DNA of 64,000 bases from an uncultured Ruminococcus sp. (GTDB lineage: Bacteria; Bacillota; Clostridia; Oscillospirales; Ruminococcaceae). Under the pieces are notes generated by a model. The model ran no database searches. It was not told where the DNA came from and was given only the letters and a program-made list of their open reading frames with translations. Below, one piece after another: positions 8,821 through 18,124 of this stretch. Within the stretch, counting starts at the first letter, position 1. Every line of letters begins with the position of its first letter. The stretch is from NCBI GenBank assembly GCA_902788785.1, contig CADALT010000002.1, forward strand, positions 88,668 through 152,667, given 5' to 3'. Made by a program: the position numbers and the translations under genes.

Positions 8821-9312
8821 TTATGTTTTTGATCTTTCAAGAAATCCGTCCGCTTCTTCGCGGCTTTTGAAGATATATATATCCTTGTCTTTACATTCTT
8901 CGAGCAGCGCCATGATGCGCGGTCTGCTCTCGGTATCATACTCGTTAACAAAACGTATGAACTCTTCGTCCTCCTCGGCTTCGACCCACGGCATATCGCT
9001 TCGCGCCTTACCGCGTCTTGCCCTTATCCCCTCGAGGCAGACCTCTGTGGGATAGTCGAGGAATATCACCGTATCGCAAGCCTTTAGTCTCAGCCCGATG
9101 GTAGAATTATAGTTCCCGTCGATGAGCCATTCATCCTGCACGATGACGTCATTCAGCTGCTTTCTGAACACTTCTTTCGGCACTTTCGTCTTGTCGCTGT
9201 TCCAGTACATCATGTCCAGATGATAAAGCGGCAGCCCCGTTATCTTGCCGAGTTTTTTTGAAAAAGTGCTCTTGCCGCTGCCCGGGCAGCCTATGACCAT
9301 CACCCTTTTCAT
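8821..9312 (-). CDS. Small P-loop kinase, FlaR / adenylate-kinase-like
   Basis: 163 residues. Walker A GCPGSGKSTF at residues 8-17, then LPLYHLDMMYW, DGNY and a basic segment (RARRGKARSDMP), the pattern of the group often labelled 'DNA topology modulation protein FlaR' or adenylate-kinase-like. The substrate is unknown. The start overlaps the tsaB stop by four bases (ATGA), so it is coupled to tsaB. In many Firmicutes rimI follows tsaB; here this kinase takes that place. Confidence 0.8.
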   Translation of the reverse strand: MKRVMVIGCPGSGKSTFSKKLGKITGLPLYHLDMMYWNSDKTKVPKEVFRKQLNDVIVQDEWLIDGNYNSTIGLRLKACDTVIFLDYPTEVCLEGIRARRGKARSDMPWVEAEEDEEFIRFVNEYDTESRPRIMALLEECKDKDIYIFKSREEADGFLERSKT

Positions 9313-10019
9313 GGTATATCCCTATGAGCCTTATCCTTTTCGGCTTTTGTAGCCTGAAGGTAGGAAACTTCCAGCACATCGGCTTCGCAGAGAAGTTCCG
9401 TGTTGTCATTCACCGCCATGCACAGTGATGATGCACGCTGCAATACTGCATTTGCCGGGGCTGTGATGACCTCATCGTTATCAGCGAAGCGTGCCGCCTT
9501 GATCTCATATGCGCAGTCGCCCACAAGCATTATCCTGCCTGTGAAAAAGTCCTGCGAGAAAAACTCCTCCTCACCGCAGACCTTGTCTTCGGTTACTCTC
9601 GTTATCCTGCCGCCCTTGCACTCGAACACCGCACCGTAGATTATCTTCGGTCTTGCACGCATGACAGCGGCTATTTTTCCCTCATAGGCAGAAACATTGT
9701 AAGCCAGCGCCATCAGAGTGGAAACGCCTGCCGCTTTTATGTGTGGCGCACCCATGCATATGCCCTTGACAGCGCCCACGCCTATCCTGAGCCCTGTATA
9801 GGAGCCCGGACCCTTTGCGGCGGCAATGCAGTCGATGTCGGGGTAGTCGAGCCCTGTTTCTTCCAGCGCTTTACTTACCATAGGCAGTATCACCTGCGAA
9901 TGGGTGAGCTTTGTGAACACTGTTTTTTCCCAGAGCAGTTTGTCTGCGTCGGTTATCGCCACAGAGGCTATTTTGCCGCTGGTATCAATAGCTAATATCT
10001 TCAAATCGGTCATCTCCAT
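9309..10019 (-). CDS. tsaB: TsaB, t6A synthesis subunit
   Basis: Inactive paralogue-type subunit that partners TsaD and TsaE in making N6-threonylcarbamoyladenosine at tRNA position 37. Motifs: ILAIDTSG at the start, THSQVILPM, and GPGSYTGLRIG near residue 70, the TsaB signature. Length about 236 residues. I place the start at the ATG at 10019, with GGAG 7 bases upstream; the ATG six bases further in is also possible. It overlaps tsaE by about 35 bases. tsaD is not in the window. Confidence 0.93.
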   Translation of the reverse strand: MEMTDLKILAIDTSGKIASVAITDADKLLWEKTVFTKLTHSQVILPMVSKALEETGLDYPDIDCIAAAKGPGSYTGLRIGVGAVKGICMGAPHIKAAGVSTLMALAYNVSAYEGKIAAVMRARPKIIYGAVFECKGGRITRVTEDKVCGEEEFFSQDFFTGRIMLVGDCAYEIKAARFADNDEVITAPANAVLQRASSLCMAVNDNTELLCEADVLEVSYLQATKAEKDKAHRDIP

Positions 10020-10446
10020 CGGCAGTCTCCAGGATAAGCTCACGCTCGTCCTCGGAGAGCCTGTTTATCGTAAGTCTTATGCAGTTTTCGGGGAGCTCAT
10101 CATCGATGTTCTCCGACCACTCCACCGCAAGCACCGCATCTTCGTCCATATGGTCATAGAAGCCTGTGGTCTCCAGATCTTCGGCGGAGGTTATGCGGTA
10201 CATATCAAAATGAATGAGACTGATATTACAGTCCCGTTTTCTGTACTCGTTCACCAGAGCAAAGGTCGGTGAGGTCACTTCGTCACCAAGTCCCAGACCT
10301 GTGGAAATGCCCCTGGTTATGGTAGTCTTGCCCACGCCCAGACCTCCACGGTAGGCAATGACATCGCCGCCGTGCAGCCTTTTTCCTATCTCCTCGCCCA
10401 GCCTGATAGTCTGTTCGGGTGAGGCAGTTTTGTATGTATGCTTCAA
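9985..10446 (-). CDS. tsaE: TsaE, t6A synthesis ATPase
   Basis: 153 residues. Walker A GGLGVGKTTITRG at about residues 34-46, then TSPTFALVNEY and the conserved EWSEN near 113. TsaE hydrolyses ATP to reset the TsaBD complex during t6A37 formation. The start is a TTG (10446-10444), with AGGA upstream, 15 bases after the DUF3810 stop. Overlap with tsaB shows tight coupling. Confidence 0.93.
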   Translation of the reverse strand: MKHTYKTASPEQTIRLGEEIGKRLHGGDVIAYRGGLGVGKTTITRGISTGLGLGDEVTSPTFALVNEYRKRDCNISLIHFDMYRITSAEDLETTGFYDHMDEDAVLAVEWSENIDDELPENCIRLTINRLSEDERELILETADGDDRFEDISY

Positions 10447-10461
10447 TCTATCACGTTCCTG

Positions 10462-11670
10462 TCAGTTTTCGCCTTCAAATTTATGTGTGCCGTAGTAATT
10501 AAGCATCAGATCCACCATCCTGCCGTAGGAAAGCTTGCCGTCGGCAACGCCGTTCATGTGCAGGGAAGCTTCCATGGCTTTATCGGATACCTCGCTGACT
10601 GTTTCGCTGTCAAAGACCGTATCTTCCGCCGCTTTTACACTGTCCCAGTAATCACGGTTAGCCTCGATGTCCGTCCAGACTTCATCGCAGATAAGGCTGT
10701 CAAGCTCGTACTTTGTCTCATCATCGGCGTACTCGAACACCTTGTTGCGTACATAAGAAAGTGCAGAAAGATAGCCCGAGTAGCGCAGGTCGGCATCACC
10801 CGATCTGTCGCAGGCAACGAAAGCTATGAAGTTCGCTTCTTCCTCACGCATGAAACCTTTTGTGTGCGCCAGTTCATGGCAGGCAGTATTCGGGACCTTC
10901 GCCTTGTACATATCGTTATTGTAATTGGCTTCCATAGAAAACGGGAAGTATATGCCCATAAGATCCATCTGACTCATGAAAAACGAGCAGTATATGGGCT
11001 TTGGATGAACATAATATCCGCCGAAGCAGACAAACTCATCCCCGAGGGCTTCCACGGCTTTGCGTGGGGCTTTTGTGACATCGCTCGTTGGTACGAACCT
11101 GCCGTCGGCATCACGGCTAACCTCGGAGGCGGCATCATTTACCTGATAAGCTATGCGGAAAGCCAGGTCTTCCAGCTCAGCCACCGTATGCTTGCCTGAG
11201 GGCAGACCATTGAGCTGTTCAAAGGTCGAGGTATGGTACAGCACGAAGCAGTTGAGCGTTTCAGTACCCAGTATGAACACGATGATCCATGCATAGATAA
11301 AGCCGAACACCTTGCCGACCTTTTTGCGCCTGCCTTTTTTCACGATGAGAAGTATCACCATGACTATCAGCGAAAGCGGTATGCCGAATACCGCAACGGC
11401 TATCAGCAGTTCTCCGAAGGAGAAGGGCAGCAGGGAAGTCAGCCGCCCGTAGGTATGTCCCCATATGGGGAAAACATACCGCTGGTAGGCATCGCAGAAA
11501 GCTGTGCTTATCTGCGATATGCCGTTTAACAGCAGAAAGACCGCTGTCAGTATGAGCAGGGCTTTGAGCTGTATATGTTTGTGCTTTTTTGTGTTAGTGT
11601 CCGATATAACGGACTCGTTTGCGTCAGTTTCCTCAGCTGTCACCTTTTGGGGCTTCACCTTGGTTTTCAT
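10462..11670 (-). CDS. DUF3810 family membrane metalloprotease-like protein
   Basis: 402 residues. A Lys/Thr-rich cytoplasmic N-terminus (1-30) is followed by three membrane segments (about 33-52, 72-98, 108-128) and a large extracytoplasmic domain. That domain has CHELAHTKGF near residue 268 with a downstream EEEANF, the HExxH...E zinc-protease pattern seen in DUF3810. No substrate is known. GAGGAG precedes the ATG. It lies 11 bases after fhs and 15 before tsaE, inside the fhs-rpiB operon. Confidence 0.82.
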   Translation of the reverse strand: MKTKVKPQKVTAEETDANESVISDTNTKKHKHIQLKALLILTAVFLLLNGISQISTAFCDAYQRYVFPIWGHTYGRLTSLLPFSFGELLIAVAVFGIPLSLIVMVILLIVKKGRRKKVGKVFGFIYAWIIVFILGTETLNCFVLYHTSTFEQLNGLPSGKHTVAELEDLAFRIAYQVNDAASEVSRDADGRFVPTSDVTKAPRKAVEALGDEFVCFGGYYVHPKPIYCSFFMSQMDLMGIYFPFSMEANYNNDMYKAKVPNTACHELAHTKGFMREEEANFIAFVACDRSGDADLRYSGYLSALSYVRNKVFEYADDETKYELDSLICDEVWTDIEANRDYWDSVKAAEDTVFDSETVSEVSDKAMEASLHMNGVADGKLSYGRMVDLMLNYYGTHKFEGEN

Positions 11671-11681
11671 TATTTAACTCC

Positions 11682-13352
11682 TCAGAACAATCCGTAGATA
11701 TTGCCTTCGTTATCGCAGTCGATATTGTTTGCGGCAGGTACCTTGGGCAGTCCGGGCATGGTCATAATATCGCCTGTGTATGCCACAACGAAGCCTGCGC
11801 CTGCGGAAACTCTCAGGTCACGGACGGTGATCTCGAAATTCTCGGGCTTGCCGAGCTTTGTGGGATCGTCAGACAGAGAATACTGGGTCTTAGCTACGCA
11901 AACGGGGATATTATCGTAGCCAAGCTCGTTTATCTCTTTGAGCGCCTTTTCAGCCTGTGCGGTGTAGATAACGCCGTCTGCACGGTATATCTCCTTTGCG
12001 ATAATGCCGAGCTTCTCCTTGATGGGGAGCTTTTCATCGTACAGGGGCTTGAAATCGCTCTTGTTATTTTCGATGGTGGAAACCACCTTATTAGCCAGGT
12101 CTGTGCCGCCTTCGCCGCCCTTGGCGAATATCTCGGCAAGTGATACCTCAACGCCCATTTCGGCGCAGAAGTCCTTTATCACCTGTATCTCAGCCTCGGT
12201 ATCGGTGTGGAAACGGTTTATAGCCACTACTACGGGCACGCCGAATTTACGCATATTCTCGATATGTGTCCTGAGATTGACTATACCGTTTTTCAGCGCA
12301 TCTACGTTCTCGGTGGTCAGCTCTGCACGGGGCACGCCGCCGTTGTATTTCAGCGCCCTGATGGTAGCCACGAGAACTACGCAGGCAGGTTTAAGACCTG
12401 CGAAACGGCACTTGATATCGAAGAATTTCTCAGCACCCAGGTCAGAGCCGAAGCCTGCCTCGGTGATGGTATAATCAGCCAGCTTCAGTGCCAGCTTTGT
12501 AGCTCTTACAGAGTTGCAGCCGTGGGCGATATTCGCAAAAGGACCGCCGTGTATCAGTGCAGGGTTGTTTTCCAGCGTCTGCACCAGGTTAGGCTTCAGA
12601 GCGTCCTTCAGCAGTGCTACCATAGCGCCGCAGCCGCCTATATCCTTAGCGAAAACGGGCTTGCCGTCGGTGGTGTAAGCCACAAGTATACGCTCGATAC
12701 GCTTCTTGAGGTCTTCAAGGTCAGCCGCAAGGCAGAGTATAGCCATTATCTCGGATGCAACGGTTATCTGGAAAGAGTCCTCTCTTGGGATACCGTTTAC
12801 CTTGGAGCCCAGACCGATGATGATATCTCTGAGGGCTCTGTCGTTCATATCGAGACATCTCTTGAAGAGTATCCTTCTCTGGTCGATGTGCAGAGGGTTG
12901 CCCTGCTGCATACTGTTATCTATCAGGGCGCACAGCAGGTTATTTGCCGCAGTTATAGCGTGCATATCACCTGTAAAGTGGAGATTTATATCCTCCATAG
13001 GTACGACCTGAGCATATCCGCCGCCTGCAGCGCCGCCCTTGATGCCGAAAACGGGACCGAGGGAAGGTTCTCTCAAAGCGAGGATAGACTTTTTGCCTAT
13101 CTTATTCATAGCTTCGTTAAGACCCACCGAGATAGTGGTCTTGCCCTCACCTGCGGGGGTGGGGTTTATAGCGGTGACGAGTATAAGCTTGCCATCGGGC
13201 TTATCCTTGGTCTTTGTGTAGAGCGACTCTGAGAGTTTAGCCTTATAGTGGCCATAGGGTTCAAATTCATCCTCGGAGATGCCGAGCTTTTCGGCGATCT
13301 TGGAGATCTTCAGCATTTTAGCCTGTTTAGCGATCTCGATATCTGACAGCAT
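11682..13352 (-). CDS. fhs: Formate-tetrahydrofolate ligase
   Basis: 556 residues. It makes 10-formyl-THF from formate, THF and ATP. The nucleotide-binding loop TPAGEGKTT and GLNEAMN are near residue 60; [20 protein letters not shown] and the FTHFS segments follow in order. The start is the ATG at 13352 (AAAGGA upstream), which gives the standard family length; the frame extends 41 codons further upstream but runs through the promoter. First gene of the operon. Formate would come from the pyruvate formate-lyase locus in this window. Confidence 0.97.
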   Translation of the reverse strand: MLSDIEIAKQAKMLKISKIAEKLGISEDEFEPYGHYKAKLSESLYTKTKDKPDGKLILVTAINPTPAGEGKTTISVGLNEAMNKIGKKSILALREPSLGPVFGIKGGAAGGGYAQVVPMEDINLHFTGDMHAITAANNLLCALIDNSMQQGNPLHIDQRRILFKRCLDMNDRALRDIIIGLGSKVNGIPREDSFQITVASEIMAILCLAADLEDLKKRIERILVAYTTDGKPVFAKDIGGCGAMVALLKDALKPNLVQTLENNPALIHGGPFANIAHGCNSVRATKLALKLADYTITEAGFGSDLGAEKFFDIKCRFAGLKPACVVLVATIRALKYNGGVPRAELTTENVDALKNGIVNLRTHIENMRKFGVPVVVAINRFHTDTEAEIQVIKDFCAEMGVEVSLAEIFAKGGEGGTDLANKVVSTIENNKSDFKPLYDEKLPIKEKLGIIAKEIYRADGVIYTAQAEKALKEINELGYDNIPVCVAKTQYSLSDDPTKLGKPENFEITVRDLRVSAGAGFVVAYTGDIMTMPGLPKVPAANNIDCDNEGNIYGLF

Positions 13353-13388
13353 TGGATCAAATCCTTTCCGTAATAAAAATACACATTC

Positions 13389-13417
13389 ATTATAGCACAG
13401 TTGCTCACGTTTTGCAA
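13389..13417 (-). promoter_or_regulatory. Promoter of the fhs operon
   Basis: Minus strand TTGCAA (13417-13412), 17-base spacer, TATAAT (13394-13389). It overlaps the upstream part of the open fhs reading frame, which fixes the fhs start at 13352. Confidence 0.85.
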
Positions 13418-13507
13418 GAGGAAAGTAAGCGGTAATATTTAAAAATATAGTTAGGAAAGAACAACTGACGTTCACAGAAAATTAACATATGACTTTTTCA
13501 AAACCTA

Positions 13508-13536
13508 TTGACAAACTCCGGAAAATGTAATATACT
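13508..13536 (+). promoter_or_regulatory. trp operon promoter
   Basis: TTGACA (13508-13513), 17 bases, TATACT (13531-13536). Transcription would start near 13543, just before the T-box leader. Confidence 0.9.
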
Positions 13537-13542
13537 AGCAAC

Positions 13543-13857
13543 AGAAAATTTCATATGAGAAATCCTGTGAGCAAAAGTAAGTAGCTGTATGAGGGCGTTT
13601 CAGAGAGCTGTCGGTCGGTGTGAGACAGTACAAGGGCATATGGTGAATGGGTTTGTGAGGAGCGGAGCGAAAAGTCATAAGGTATGGCTGAGTATCTCTC
13701 GCCGTGTTCCCTACGTTAGTGCGGAGGGGTATTGATCCTGAGGGTTGTCCCAAGGGTGCGTACCTTGTCGAGCCGACTTTTTATGTCGGGAATATGGGTG
13801 GCACCACGGTCTATCGTCCCATAACCAGTAGGTTATGTGATGATGGGCTTTTTTTAT
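13543..13857 (+). ncRNA. T-box leader, tRNA-Trp specific
   Basis: The leader carries the T-box core GGGTGGCACCACG (about 13795-13807) and stem I features: AGTAAGTAG near 13577, AGAGAG near 13602 and GGTGTGA near 13617. The specifier loop GAA-TGG-G places a TGG codon at 13648-13650, which would pair with the CCA anticodon of tRNA-Trp. The antiterminator bulge reads TGGC, which fits the G73 discriminator of bacterial tRNA-Trp. Two independent sites therefore agree on Trp. Uncharged tRNA-Trp would favour the antiterminator and allow transcription of trpE onward. Confidence 0.95.
13816..13856 (+). terminator. T-box regulated terminator
   Basis: CATAACC / GGTTATG stem (13820-13837) with a CCC/GGG extension and a run of seven T. 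Its 5' strand (TCCCATA) can alternatively pair with the T-box TATGGG at about 13792-13797 to form the antiterminator. Confidence 0.9.
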
Positions 13858-13897
13858 TGCTAAAATCGAGTCGAATGTATTCAGGAGGTCGAATGCT

Positions 13898-15373
13898 ATG
13901 CTGTATCCTAAAATCGAGGAAGTTAAAAAATATCTGGAAAGCTATAAGACAGTTCCCGTGTTCTACGAACTGCTGATGGATAATTATACACCCATTCAGC
14001 TTTTCAACTGCCTGCATGAACTTTATGAGGACTGCTTTATACTGGAATCTGTTGATAACAAAGATAAGTGGGGCAGGTATTCATATGTCGGCATCGACCC
14101 CAAGGCTGAATATGAACTGCGTGACCATGTGATGACCATACGCCGTCCGGGTAAAGCCCCTGTGGAGGAAAGGGTCGATGATCCCATCGCTTTTCTTTCG
14201 GAGATAGTCGAGGCGCACAAGTCACCAAGATTTAATAACTACCCTAAACTTACAGGCGGACTTATGGGCTATTTTGCTTACGATATGGTGAGATATTTCG
14301 AGAAGACCCTGACAAATGTGCCTGCGGACGATCTTGATATGCCCGATGCCGATCTGTTCATGTTCGAGAAGCTGGTGGCTTACGACCACCTGAGCAATAA
14401 GGCGGTCATAATCCTCAATATCAACAGCGATGATGATGTGGCAGAAAAGTACGCTGCCTGCGAGCAGACTGCACTTGATATAGTGGTGGCTCTCAAAAGC
14501 TACCAGCCCGAGCAGAAGCGCCGCAAGCCCATGCCCGAGGATTTCGAGGTAAGGTCGAATATCTCAAAGGCACAGTACCTTGCAAATGTGGAGAAAGCCA
14601 AGGAGTATATCATGGACGGCGATATCTTCCAGATAGTACCTTCACAAAGGTTCGAGATAGATAGTCCTCCCGACAGCTTTGATGTGTACAGGATGCTGCG
14701 TTCGACAAATCCCTCGCCTTACCTGTTCTATTTCAAGCATAAGGATTATGCTTTTGCAGGTGCGTCTCCCGAGATGCTGGTGAGCGTGGAGAACGGTACC
14801 GTGGTAACAAGACCTATAGCAGGTACTATCCGCCGTGGAGAGACTCATGACGAGGATATCGCCAATGAACAGCAGCTGTTGAGTGACCCCAAGGAAAGGG
14901 CTGAACACACTATGCTCGTTGACCTGGGCAGGAACGATATCGGCAAGGTGTCTGAGTTCGGTACGGTGGAAGTCACCGACCTTATGGTCATCGAAAGATA
15001 TTCGAGAGTAATGCACATCGTCTCAAACGTAAAAGGAAAACTCAAAGAAGACAAAAAGCCGCTGGACGCACTGATGGCTGTACTGCCCGCAGGTACTCTC
15101 TCGGGTGCGCCGAAGGTAAGGGCTATGGAGATAATCGACGAGCTGGAGACTACCAAAAGATGTCTTTACGGCGGAACAGTGGGTTATCTTGCATTCGATG
15201 GTTCGCTGGATACCTGCATAGCCATCAGGACAGTGCTTTTCCGCAACGGCAAGGCTTATATACAGGCAGGCGGCGGAGTGGTCGCTGACTCGGTCCCCGA
15301 AAAGGAATACGAGGAAAGCTGCACCAAGGCTTCTGCGGTGATAAATGCCGTCAAGGAAGCCGCTAGACTTTGA
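13898..15373 (+). CDS. trpE: Anthranilate synthase component I
   Basis: 491 residues. Converts chorismate and ammonia/glutamine to anthranilate. N-terminal regulatory segment with ILESVD (the L-E-S tryptophan-binding element) near residue 48, and the chorismate-binding domain with IFQIVPSQRF, PEMLV, RPIAGTIRRG, DLGRNDIG and AGTLSGAPK, all catalytic-site signatures. AGGAGG lies just before the ATG, shortly after the T-box terminator. Followed after 19 bases by trpGD. Confidence 0.97.
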   Translation: MLYPKIEEVKKYLESYKTVPVFYELLMDNYTPIQLFNCLHELYEDCFILESVDNKDKWGRYSYVGIDPKAEYELRDHVMTIRRPGKAPVEERVDDPIAFLSEIVEAHKSPRFNNYPKLTGGLMGYFAYDMVRYFEKTLTNVPADDLDMPDADLFMFEKLVAYDHLSNKAVIILNINSDDDVAEKYAACEQTALDIVVALKSYQPEQKRRKPMPEDFEVRSNISKAQYLANVEKAKEYIMDGDIFQIVPSQRFEIDSPPDSFDVYRMLRSTNPSPYLFYFKHKDYAFAGASPEMLVSVENGTVVTRPIAGTIRRGETHDEDIANEQQLLSDPKERAEHTMLVDLGRNDIGKVSEFGTVEVTDLMVIERYSRVMHIVSNVKGKLKEDKKPLDALMAVLPAGTLSGAPKVRAMEIIDELETTKRCLYGGTVGYLAFDGSLDTCIAIRTVLFRNGKAYIQAGGGVVADSVPEKEYEESCTKASAVINAVKEAARL

Positions 15374-15392
15374 TTTAGGGAGGGCTTGAAAA

Positions 15393-17027
15393 ATGATACT
15401 TCTCATAGATAATTACGACAGCTTCACCTACAACCTCTATCAGGCGATAGGTGTACTATATAAAGATATAAAAGTAGTCAGGAACGATGAGATAACTCCT
15501 GACGAGATAGAAAAGCTCGCACCAAGGGCGATAATTGTTTCTCCCGGTCCCTGCTATCCTAAGGACGCAGGCATCTCGGTGGAAGCAGTAAAGCGTTTCA
15601 GCGGCAAGATACCGATATTGGGCGTTTGTCTGGGTCATCAGTCCATTGCCGAGGCTTTCGGCGGAAAGGTAGTCCATGCAGCTGAACCTCTCCACGGCAG
15701 ACAGACCGAGATATGCATAGATAATCAGGTACCGCTGTTCAAGGGCTTGCGTGACAAGCTGGAGGCTGCACGCTATCATTCGCTGATAGTTGAAAAGGAG
15801 AGCCTGCCCGATTGTCTGGAAGTTATAGGTACTGATGACAAGGGTCAGATAATGGCGCTCAGACACAAGGAGCACAATACCTACGGCGTACAGTTCCATC
15901 CCGAGAGCATACTCACAGAGGCAGGCGATATGATAATAGCAAACTTCCTGAGAAATGCAGGCATCGAGGTGGCTTCCGCACCTGTAAATCTTCTGCCCGA
16001 TGCGGAGAGGACAGAGCTGAAACCCTATATCTCAAAGGCTGTTGATGGTAAGCACCTGACCCGTGAGGAAGCAAGACAGGCGATAGACATTATCATGGGC
16101 GACAGAGCTACCAATGCACAGACCGCAGCACTGCTCACCGCCATGAGGATGAATGTGGAGACCATCGACGAGATAACAGGCTGTGCTGAGGGTATGAGAG
16201 ATAAGATGGCTACTGTACCCCATAACAGCGAGGTGCTGGAGATAGTCGGCACAGGCGGAGACATGGCGCAGAGCTTCAATATATCCACCACATCATCTTT
16301 CGTTATCTCAGCCTGCGGTCAGGCGGTGGCAAAGCACGGCAACAGGAGCGTGTCCTCACGCAGCGGTGCGGCGGACGTTCTGGAAGCGCTGGGCGTTAAG
16401 ATAGCTTCCACCCCCGAAAAGGCAGCTGCCTGCATAGATGAGGTCGGCGTATGCTTCCTGTTTGCTCAGAGCTATCACAAGGCTATGCGTTTTGTGGGAC
16501 CCGTCAGAGCACAGAGCGGTATACGCACAGTGTTCAACATCCTAGGACCCCTTGCAAACCCTGCAAATGCTGAGTATAACGTCATAGGCGTGTACGAGGA
16601 AAGGCTTATAGATATTGTGGCAAATGTGCTGAAAAATCTGGGAGTAAAACATTCGCTGGTAGTTTATGGCAGTGACGGGCTGGACGAGATATCCATATCC
16701 GCACCGACCCATATCGCAGAGATAATAGACGGCAGGATAAACCGCTTTACTCTTACACCCGAAGATGTGGGACTTACCACCGCAAAGAAAAAGGATATAG
16801 TTGGCGGCGATGCGCTGGAAAATGCAGCCATTACCCTCGGCATACTGAAAGGCGAGATACACGGTGCAAAGCGTGATATAGTGCTGTTCAACTCGGGTGC
16901 GGCACTTTATGTCAGCGGCAAGGCTGATAATATCGAAGCAGGTGTAAGACTTGCAAGAGAGGCAATAGACAGCGGTGCAGCCCTCGAACAGCTCAACAAG
17001 CTGATCGAGTACACCAACAGAGGATAA
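15393..17027 (+). CDS. trpGD: TrpGD fusion: glutamine amidotransferase / anthranilate phosphoribosyltransferase
   Basis: 544 residues, two fused enzymes. Residues about 1-195 are a class I glutamine amidotransferase: DNYDSFTYN at the start, nucleophile Cys in GVCLGHQ near residue 78, and VQFHPES with His and Glu near 170. Residues about 210-540 are TrpD: GTGGDMAQSFNIST and KHGNRSVSSRSGAADVLEALG bind PRPP, and GPLANPA follows. The first domain gives ammonia to TrpE; the second joins anthranilate to PRPP. The fusion is known from enterobacteria and various Firmicutes. trpC follows after 5 bases. Confidence 0.97.
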   Translation: MILLIDNYDSFTYNLYQAIGVLYKDIKVVRNDEITPDEIEKLAPRAIIVSPGPCYPKDAGISVEAVKRFSGKIPILGVCLGHQSIAEAFGGKVVHAAEPLHGRQTEICIDNQVPLFKGLRDKLEAARYHSLIVEKESLPDCLEVIGTDDKGQIMALRHKEHNTYGVQFHPESILTEAGDMIIANFLRNAGIEVASAPVNLLPDAERTELKPYISKAVDGKHLTREEARQAIDIIMGDRATNAQTAALLTAMRMNVETIDEITGCAEGMRDKMATVPHNSEVLEIVGTGGDMAQSFNISTTSSFVISACGQAVAKHGNRSVSSRSGAADVLEALGVKIASTPEKAAACIDEVGVCFLFAQSYHKAMRFVGPVRAQSGIRTVFNILGPLANPANAEYNVIGVYEERLIDIVANVLKNLGVKHSLVVYGSDGLDEISISAPTHIAEIIDGRINRFTLTPEDVGLTTAKKKDIVGGDALENAAITLGILKGEIHGAKRDIVLFNSGAALYVSGKADNIEAGVRLAREAIDSGAALEQLNKLIEYTNRG

Positions 17028-17032
17028 TTATT

Positions 17033-17821
17033 ATGATACTTGATGATATAGTAGCACAGCGCAGGATACAGCTGCTAAACGAGATGAAGCGCACATCACT
17101 TAAAGAAATGCAGCGCAAAGCTGAGATACAGCTTTGTCAGCGTGCGCCGCTCTCACTGGAAAAGGCACTGAAAAAGGATACGCTTTCCTGTATTTGCGAG
17201 GTCAAGAAAGCCTCACCCTCAAAGGGACTGATCTGTGAGGATTTCCGCCCTGTGGACTTTGCGAAAGAGTACGAGGCAGCAGGTGCGAATGCCATAAGCT
17301 GCCTGACGGAGGAGCATTATTTTCAGGGCAGCTCGCAGTTCCTGGCAGACATTCGCAAGGCGGTGAATATCCCGATACTGCGCAAGGATTTTATTTTCGA
17401 TGAGTATCAGATATTCGAGGCTGCGGCACTGGGAGCTGATGCGGTGCTGCTGATAGCGGCGGTGCTGGAGCTTACTGATTTTGATAGGCTGTACAAATTA
17501 GCGGACAGTTTGGGACTGAGCGTCCTCGGTGAGATGCACACCGTCGAGGAGATGCAGGAATACGCTCTCGACCGTGAAGGCATGGTCATAGGGGTGAACA
17601 ACCGTAATTTAAAGACCTTTGAGGTCAGCCTTGATACGGTGCAGAAGTTAAGACCCTATGCTCCCGAGGGTGCGGTGTTCGTATCCGAAAGCGGTATAAA
17701 GACCAATGATGATATGAAAATGGTCAGAAGCCTTGGGGCTGATGCGGTGCTCATCGGTGAGACGCTGATGAGAAGCGGTAATATCACCGATACGCTGCAC
17801 AGCCTGAGAGAGGGCGTTTGA
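17033..17821 (+). CDS. trpC: Indole-3-glycerol-phosphate synthase
   Basis: 262 residues, one TIM barrel. Motifs: EVKKASPSKG near residue 55 with the catalytic Lys, LRKDFIFDEYQI near 112, GVNNRNLKTF near 183 and SESGIK near 213. It turns CdRP into indole-3-glycerol phosphate. It is monofunctional: no TrpF domain follows. Its stop is one base from the ATG of the broken chorismate mutase gene. Confidence 0.97.
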   Translation: MILDDIVAQRRIQLLNEMKRTSLKEMQRKAEIQLCQRAPLSLEKALKKDTLSCICEVKKASPSKGLICEDFRPVDFAKEYEAAGANAISCLTEEHYFQGSSQFLADIRKAVNIPILRKDFIFDEYQIFEAAALGADAVLLIAAVLELTDFDRLYKLADSLGLSVLGEMHTVEEMQEYALDREGMVIGVNNRNLKTFEVSLDTVQKLRPYAPEGAVFVSESGIKTNDDMKMVRSLGADAVLIGETLMRSGNITDTLHSLREGV

Positions 17822-17822
17822 G

Positions 17823-18124
17823 ATGGGTGCGAAGATATGCCGTGACTTGCAGGAGGTAAGGGACGAGATCGACCGTATCGACAGCGGCATGATAAGGCTG
17901 CCGGATGAACGTGGCGAATATGTCAGACAGGCGGCAGCTTTCAAGAAAAATATGAGCGATGTAAAAGCCCCGACAGAGTGGCGCAGGTGATAGAAAAAGT
18001 CAGGCAGAAGGCTGATGAGATCGGTGCAGATGCAGGCATCGCAGAGGCTGTTTACCGCACGATGACAGAATGTTTTATAAATGCAGAAATGAATGAATTT
18101 AACGGAAAGAAGGAAATAGAATGA
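17823..18124 (+). pseudogene. AroQ-type chorismate mutase, frameshifted
   Basis: The first frame (17823-17990) reads LQEVRDEIDRID, then ERGEYVRQAAAFKKN and DVKAP, and stops at TGA 17988-17990. Moving by one base at 17972 continues the same family pattern: DRVAQVIEKVRQKADE, AVYRTMTECFI, to a TGA at 18122-18124. Together this is a monofunctional AroQ chorismate mutase of about 100 residues with a one-base deletion after GCCCC (17967-17971). The reading frame after the shift ends in an ATGA overlap with trpB, so the intact gene was an operon member. LPDERG also puts a Pro in the first helix. A sequencing error or programmed shift cannot be excluded. Chorismate mutase feeds Phe/Tyr, not Trp. Confidence 0.85.

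Noticed and set aside
12207-13232. 341-codon plus-strand frame opposite fhs
   Set aside because: Shadow of fhs, no motif.
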